From: Alcaligenaceae bacterium
GTDB lineage: Bacteria > Pseudomonadota > Gammaproteobacteria > Burkholderiales > Burkholderiaceae_B
Direction: 5' to 3'
Assembly: GCA_013416445.1 (NCBI GenBank)
Contig: JACCER010000023.1
Location: 1-54,127, forward strand
DNA: 54,127 bases
The notes below the pieces were generated by a model, which did not search any database, was not told the origin of the DNA, and saw nothing but the letters and a program-made list of their open reading frames with translations. Shown here piece by piece: positions 50,740 through 54,127 of the stretch. Positions within the stretch are counted from its first letter, which is position 1. Every line of letters begins with the position of its first letter. The position numbers and the translations under genes are program-made.

Positions 50740-52191
50740 ATGCCCAAGTTTGTTTTCCTGTGGACTGACCTCTTTGTTTTTGGCTTGGTGCTGGCCGTAT
50801 TGTTTTACGCATTGCGGGTGCGGCGCAGCACTTCTTTGCAATCGGCCTGGAAAAGCGTCGCCAGGACGCCTTCAGCCATGTGCGCCGCCGTCGTGCTGGC
50901 GGGGTTTGTTACGGTGGGCGTGCTTGATTCCGTCCATTATCGTCCGTTGCTGCCGTCTGTCAGCACTGCGCAAGGTATGGCCGCGGCACCTGTCCATTCG
51001 CCGGTATTGCGCTCGGCGCTCGACGATCTGTTGTCCCTGACGCAACTGGCCAAGCGTGAAAATACCTATTCGGCGCCTTTGGCTGTACGCCAGTTCACTA
51101 AAGAAACCGAATTGATCAATGGTCAGCCTGTACGTGATTATCCGCGCCTCAAGCATGCGGGCCTGCATCTGCAAGCTGAGTCCGATCGTGCTGCTGATAT
51201 TTTCCAGCGGCTGCTGCGCGGTGTGCTTATCGGCCTTGCCGCCAGCCTGGCCACGGCTTTGGTGCTGACTTTGCTGCACCGGCGCGCTGCAGCAAGCTTT
51301 GCACGAGCCTGGCAGGCGTGGTGGTGCTCCGAGTCAGGCGTGCCCTGGCGTGCGATGTGGCTTACGTTCAGTGTCGGCGTGCTGCTGGCTGCAGTGGCCT
51401 TGACACTGGGCGGCAACTATCATGTGCTGGGTACCGACAGAACCGGCAACGATGTCTTGTGGCAATGCCTGAAAAGTGTGCGCACGGCCTTAGTCATAGG
51501 TACGCTGACTACCATTGCCATGCTGCCGCCAGCCTTGTCTTTTGGCATTGCCGCGGGTTATTTCAAGGGCCGGGTCGATGACGTCATCCAGTATATTTAT
51601 ACAACGCTCACGTCCATTCCCGGTGTTTTGCTGATCGCCGCCTGCGTGCTGATGATGCAGGTCTACATCGATAACAATCCTGATATGTTCGATACGGTGG
51701 CGGCGCGCGCCGACCTGCGCCTGTTCTTGCTATGCCTGATACTGGGCCTGACCGGCTGGGCTGGCTTGTGCCGCCTGTTGCGGGCCGAAACCCTGAAACT
51801 GCGCGAACTTGACTACGTGCAGGCGGCCCGGGCGTTTGGGGTAGGCCACTGGCGTATCATGCGGCGCCATTTGCTGCCCAATCTTATGCATATCGTGCTG
51901 ATCACCATGGTGCTGCAATTCTCTGGGCTGGTGTTGTACGAAGCCATTTTGTCATATCTGGGCATAGGCGTGGATCCCAGCACGCCGTCGTATGGCACCA
52001 TGATAGACATGGCCAGGCTGGAAATGTCGCGCGATCCCATGATATGGTGGAATTTGCTGGGGGCATTCATGTTCTTGCTGGCCCTGGTGTTGTCAGCCAA
52101 TATTTTTGCTGATGCCATTCAAGACGCTTTTGATCCACGCACGCGTCGTTTCAGGCCGCGCTTGCTTGCCATCAAGGATGCCGCATCATGA
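50740..52191 (+). CDS. Peptide ABC transporter permease (DppC type), extended
   Basis: A 483-aa permease, well above the ~300 aa usual for DppC. The first ~200 residues are an extension with an N-terminal helix, a second helix near 50-65, a long extracytoplasmic stretch and a further helix (GVLIGLAASLATALVLTLL). The core from ~210 has GTDRTGNDVLWQCLKSVRTA and the EAA-like loop DYVQAARAFGVGHWRIMRRH. Extended DppC proteins of this type occur with large receptors in YejABEF-like systems. It ends with a four-base overlap into the ATPase gene. Confidence 0.9.
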   Translation: MPKFVFLWTDLFVFGLVLAVLFYALRVRRSTSLQSAWKSVARTPSAMCAAVVLAGFVTVGVLDSVHYRPLLPSVSTAQGMAAAPVHSPVLRSALDDLLSLTQLAKRENTYSAPLAVRQFTKETELINGQPVRDYPRLKHAGLHLQAESDRAADIFQRLLRGVLIGLAASLATALVLTLLHRRAAASFARAWQAWWCSESGVPWRAMWLTFSVGVLLAAVALTLGGNYHVLGTDRTGNDVLWQCLKSVRTALVIGTLTTIAMLPPALSFGIAAGYFKGRVDDVIQYIYTTLTSIPGVLLIAACVLMMQVYIDNNPDMFDTVAARADLRLFLLCLILGLTGWAGLCRLLRAETLKLRELDYVQAARAFGVGHWRIMRRHLLPNLMHIVLITMVLQFSGLVLYEAILSYLGIGVDPSTPSYGTMIDMARLEMSRDPMIWWNLLGAFMFLLALVLSANIFADAIQDAFDPRTRRFRPRLLAIKDAAS

Positions 52192-53921
52192 CCCGGTTGC
52201 CTGTGGGGCCGGCTGGTCAGGGTGGCGAAGTGGTATCGGTGCGCAATCTTACTGTCGAAATTGCCAGCGATGCCGGGGTACAAGAGGCAGTAAAGTCCTT
52301 GCAGTTGGCCATCTCCCGGGGCCAGACTTTTGCCTTGGTAGGCGAGTCGGGTTGCGGCAAGAGCATGACGGCGCTGGCTTTGTTGCGTTTGTTGCCGGAA
52401 GCAGGCCGGATTGCCTCTGGTGAAATCCATCTTGGGCAGGTTGAACTCAACGGCTTGTCTGAACAAGGCATGCGTGGCGTGCGTGGCGCACAGGTTGGCA
52501 TTATTTTCCAAGAGCCTTCTACCAGCCTGAATCCGGTAATGACGATAGGTGAACAACTTATTGAAACCCTGCGGGCGCATACCTCGTATCGGCGCAATGA
52601 ACTGGCGCAGCGGGCGGCCTGGTGGCTGGGGCGTGTGGGTATTCCCGAGCCTGAAAAGCGCCTGCGTGATTATCCTTTTCAGTTTTCCGGCGGCCAGAAA
52701 CAGCGCGTAATGATAGCCATTGCCTTGGCGGCCGAGCCGAGGCTGTTGATCGCCGACGAGCCTACGACCGCCCTGGACGTTACCGTGCAGGCGCAAATAC
52801 TGGATTTACTGGCCGATATCCAGAAAGAGATGGGGCTGGCCATTTTGCTGATTACGCACGACTTGGCCGTGGTGAAAAACGTGGCTGATTACGTGGCCTT
52901 GATGCGCGCGGGCGAGATTGTCGAAACCATTGATGCAGCGACGTTCTTTTCAGCACCCAAGCACCCCTATGCGCGCGAGTTGCTGGCAGCGATACCCACT
53001 TTCGCCAAGCGCGGCAGGCCGCTGTCGGCAGCCAGGCCAGATACGCCTGTGGGTCAGCCTGTGTCATCTATGAGTCCATCTATGCCAGAAGCTGCAATAT
53101 CCATGTCCAATCATCAGAAGGGGGTGGGCCCGGTCCTGGTGGTCAAGGAGTTGTCGGTGGCTTATTCGGGTAAGGGGGGATTTTGGTCCAGGGGCGTTGA
53201 ACCCGTCCGGGTGGTGGATGCAGTGTCTTTTGATTTGCATGCGGGTGAAACATTGGCTTTGCTGGGCGAGTCCGGCTGCGGCAAGACCACGACGGCCAAG
53301 GCGTTGTTGCGCCTGCTGGACAAGCAGGCCAAAGTGGGTGGGCAGGTGTCTTTAAATGGTGAGAACCTGTTGGCGGCGCAGGGTTCTCGCTTGCGTAAAC
53401 TGCGTCAAACAATACAAATCGTATTTCAAGACCCGTATGCATCACTGGATCCGCGCATGCTGGTGGGCGAGATTCTGGACGAGGGCATTGCAGCCTTGCG
53501 TCCGGATCGTTCTTTGGCAGATCGCAAGTCGCAGGTGCGCAGCCTGCTGGACAGGGTGGGTTTGCCCAAGAACACGGTAGATCGCTATCCGCACGAGTTT
53601 TCGGGGGGGCAGCGCCAGCGCATAGCGATTGCGCGTGCGCTGGCGGTAGAACCAGCGGTACTGATTTGCGACGAGCCCACCTCGGCGCTGGATGTATCCG
53701 TGCAGGCGCAGATTCTCGATTTGCTGCGGGCTTTGCAGTTGGAGTTCAATATTGCGTATTTATTCATCACGCATAATTTTGGGGTGGTGGAATACCTGTC
53801 TGATCGCATTGCGGTGATGCATAAGGGGAAAATCGTAGAGGCTGGCGCTACGGAAAGCATACTGGCTGCTCCACAACACAGTGAAACCCAGCGCCTGTTG
53901 GCCGCTGTCCCGCGTTTGTGA
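52188..53921 (+). CDS. Fused peptide ABC transporter ATPase (DppD-DppF type)
   Basis: A 577-aa protein with two complete ABC domains. Domain 1 (~10-260) has Walker A GESGCGKS, signature FSGGQKQR and Walker B LLIADEPTTALD. Domain 2 (~315-575) has GESGCGKTTTAK, FSGGQRQR and [12 protein letters not shown] 50-residue linker rich in proline and serine joins them. Such fusions occur in YejF and GsiA. It energises the two permeases of the same operon and is its last gene. The operon order (receptor, DppB, DppC, fused ATPase) mirrors yejABEF. Substrate is probably a peptide or peptide-like molecule. Confidence 0.93.
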   Translation: MTRLPVGPAGQGGEVVSVRNLTVEIASDAGVQEAVKSLQLAISRGQTFALVGESGCGKSMTALALLRLLPEAGRIASGEIHLGQVELNGLSEQGMRGVRGAQVGIIFQEPSTSLNPVMTIGEQLIETLRAHTSYRRNELAQRAAWWLGRVGIPEPEKRLRDYPFQFSGGQKQRVMIAIALAAEPRLLIADEPTTALDVTVQAQILDLLADIQKEMGLAILLITHDLAVVKNVADYVALMRAGEIVETIDAATFFSAPKHPYARELLAAIPTFAKRGRPLSAARPDTPVGQPVSSMSPSMPEAAISMSNHQKGVGPVLVVKELSVAYSGKGGFWSRGVEPVRVVDAVSFDLHAGETLALLGESGCGKTTTAKALLRLLDKQAKVGGQVSLNGENLLAAQGSRLRKLRQTIQIVFQDPYASLDPRMLVGEILDEGIAALRPDRSLADRKSQVRSLLDRVGLPKNTVDRYPHEFSGGQRQRIAIARALAVEPAVLICDEPTSALDVSVQAQILDLLRALQLEFNIAYLFITHNFGVVEYLSDRIAVMHKGKIVEAGATESILAAPQHSETQRLLAAVPRL

Positions 53922-53932
53922 TGCGTGGGGAT

Positions 53933-53967
53933 GCTTTTTCGTTCCTTGCGAAAGCCGGGTGTGTCGG
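53933..53967 (+). repeat. Dispersed repeat, copy 2 (TTTCG..CGAAAG element)
   Basis: Begins GCTTTTTCGTTCCTTGCGAA and ends GCCGGGTGTGTCGG, nearly identical to 46657-46690. Both copies lie immediately after the last gene of a plus-strand unit. Confidence 0.7.
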
Positions 53968-54008
53968 AGGCTGTTTCGGCTTCACGCGCTGCGCCCCTGG
54001 CGGGGTTC

Positions 54009-54127
54009 CCGTTACGGTCAGCGCCATCGAGGCGTCCGCGGAACTCGCCCGGTCGGACCAGTGGTCCGACAAGCGCCGGGCTCAAACAGCCGCGGCCTTG
54101 CCTCCTCGATGGCGCTGACCGTAACGG
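54009..54127. repeat. Large nested inverted repeat at the window end
   Basis: CCGTTACGGTCAGCGCCATC plus GAGG at 54009-54032 is the exact reverse complement of 54104-54127, giving 24-bp perfect arms that may continue past the window. At the centre, GTCGGACC-AGT-GGTCCGAC (54052-54070) forms a second perfect stem. No gene lies inside. The structure could be a small palindromic mobile element or a strong transcription barrier. Confidence 0.8.

Noticed and set aside
1-54127. CRISPR arrays, prophage structural genes, rRNA genes or conjugation genes
   Set aside because: None of their repeat patterns, motifs or gene clusters was seen anywhere in the window.

Overview
The window looks like a chromosomal stretch from a betaproteobacterium of the Alcaligenaceae (Bordetella/Achromobacter/Pusillimonas type). 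The basis is three stand-alone Bug-type (tripartite-tricarboxylate) receptors, two CoA-dependent acyl catabolic loci, an LldD, a kgu-type ketogluconate locus and moderately GC-rich coding throughout. No taxonomic marker gene is present, so this is an inference from gene content.

Layout. 1-5.2 kb is a worn accessory zone. It holds the 3' part of an oligopeptide-binding protein, an rsuA tail fragment, a PAS-GGDEF diguanylate cyclase, a gene-free 730-base stretch, a cupin, a frameshifted antitoxin-like relic, a SnoaL-like protein and an N-terminally cut ankyrin protein. 5.2-14.5 kb is an acyl-CoA catabolic region: two Bug receptors, a FadJ-type multifunctional enzyme and a thiolase on the minus strand, then divergently an IclR regulator, an acyl-CoA synthetase and an acyl-CoA dehydrogenase. 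14.7-17.6 kb carries a PaaY/CaiE-like protein, LldD and an unusual phosphoribosyltransferase-HAD fusion. 17.7-22.4 kb starts with tRNA-Arg(ACG) and is rich in small or broken genes: an ankyrin protein, a 75-aa and a 44-aa protein, an I78-like lipoprotein, a membrane protein, a zinc-ribbon relic, 3-methyladenine glycosylase, a cold-shock protein and an IS4-type transposase relic. 22.5-28.9 kb is an AT-rich block with a TRAP transporter plus alcohol, short-chain and aldehyde dehydrogenases. 29.1-39.0 kb contains adenine deaminase and then a sugar-acid locus: pgl, a PtxS-like LacI regulator, a four-gene ABC transporter, kguE, kguK, kguD and eda. 39.3-46.6 kb has a LysR/Bug/M14-like deacylase unit, DUF423, an acyl-CoA dehydrogenase, CorA and an AidB-like protein. 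46.9-53.9 kb has a thermonuclease translationally overlapped with a peptide ABC transporter operon that ends in a fused double ATPase. The window ends inside a large inverted repeat.

Most coherent system. The ptxS / ABC / kguEKD / eda / pgl group looks like a 2-ketogluconate (or related ketoaldonate) utilisation locus in which a polar-amino-acid-type ABC importer takes the place of the usual MFS permease KguT. A perfect palindrome matching the known PtxS operator lies upstream of the ABC genes. The substrate assignment is inference; the operator and the gene order are visible in the sequence.

A second theme is genome decay. At least five gene relics and several inverted-repeat families sit in the intergenic spaces.
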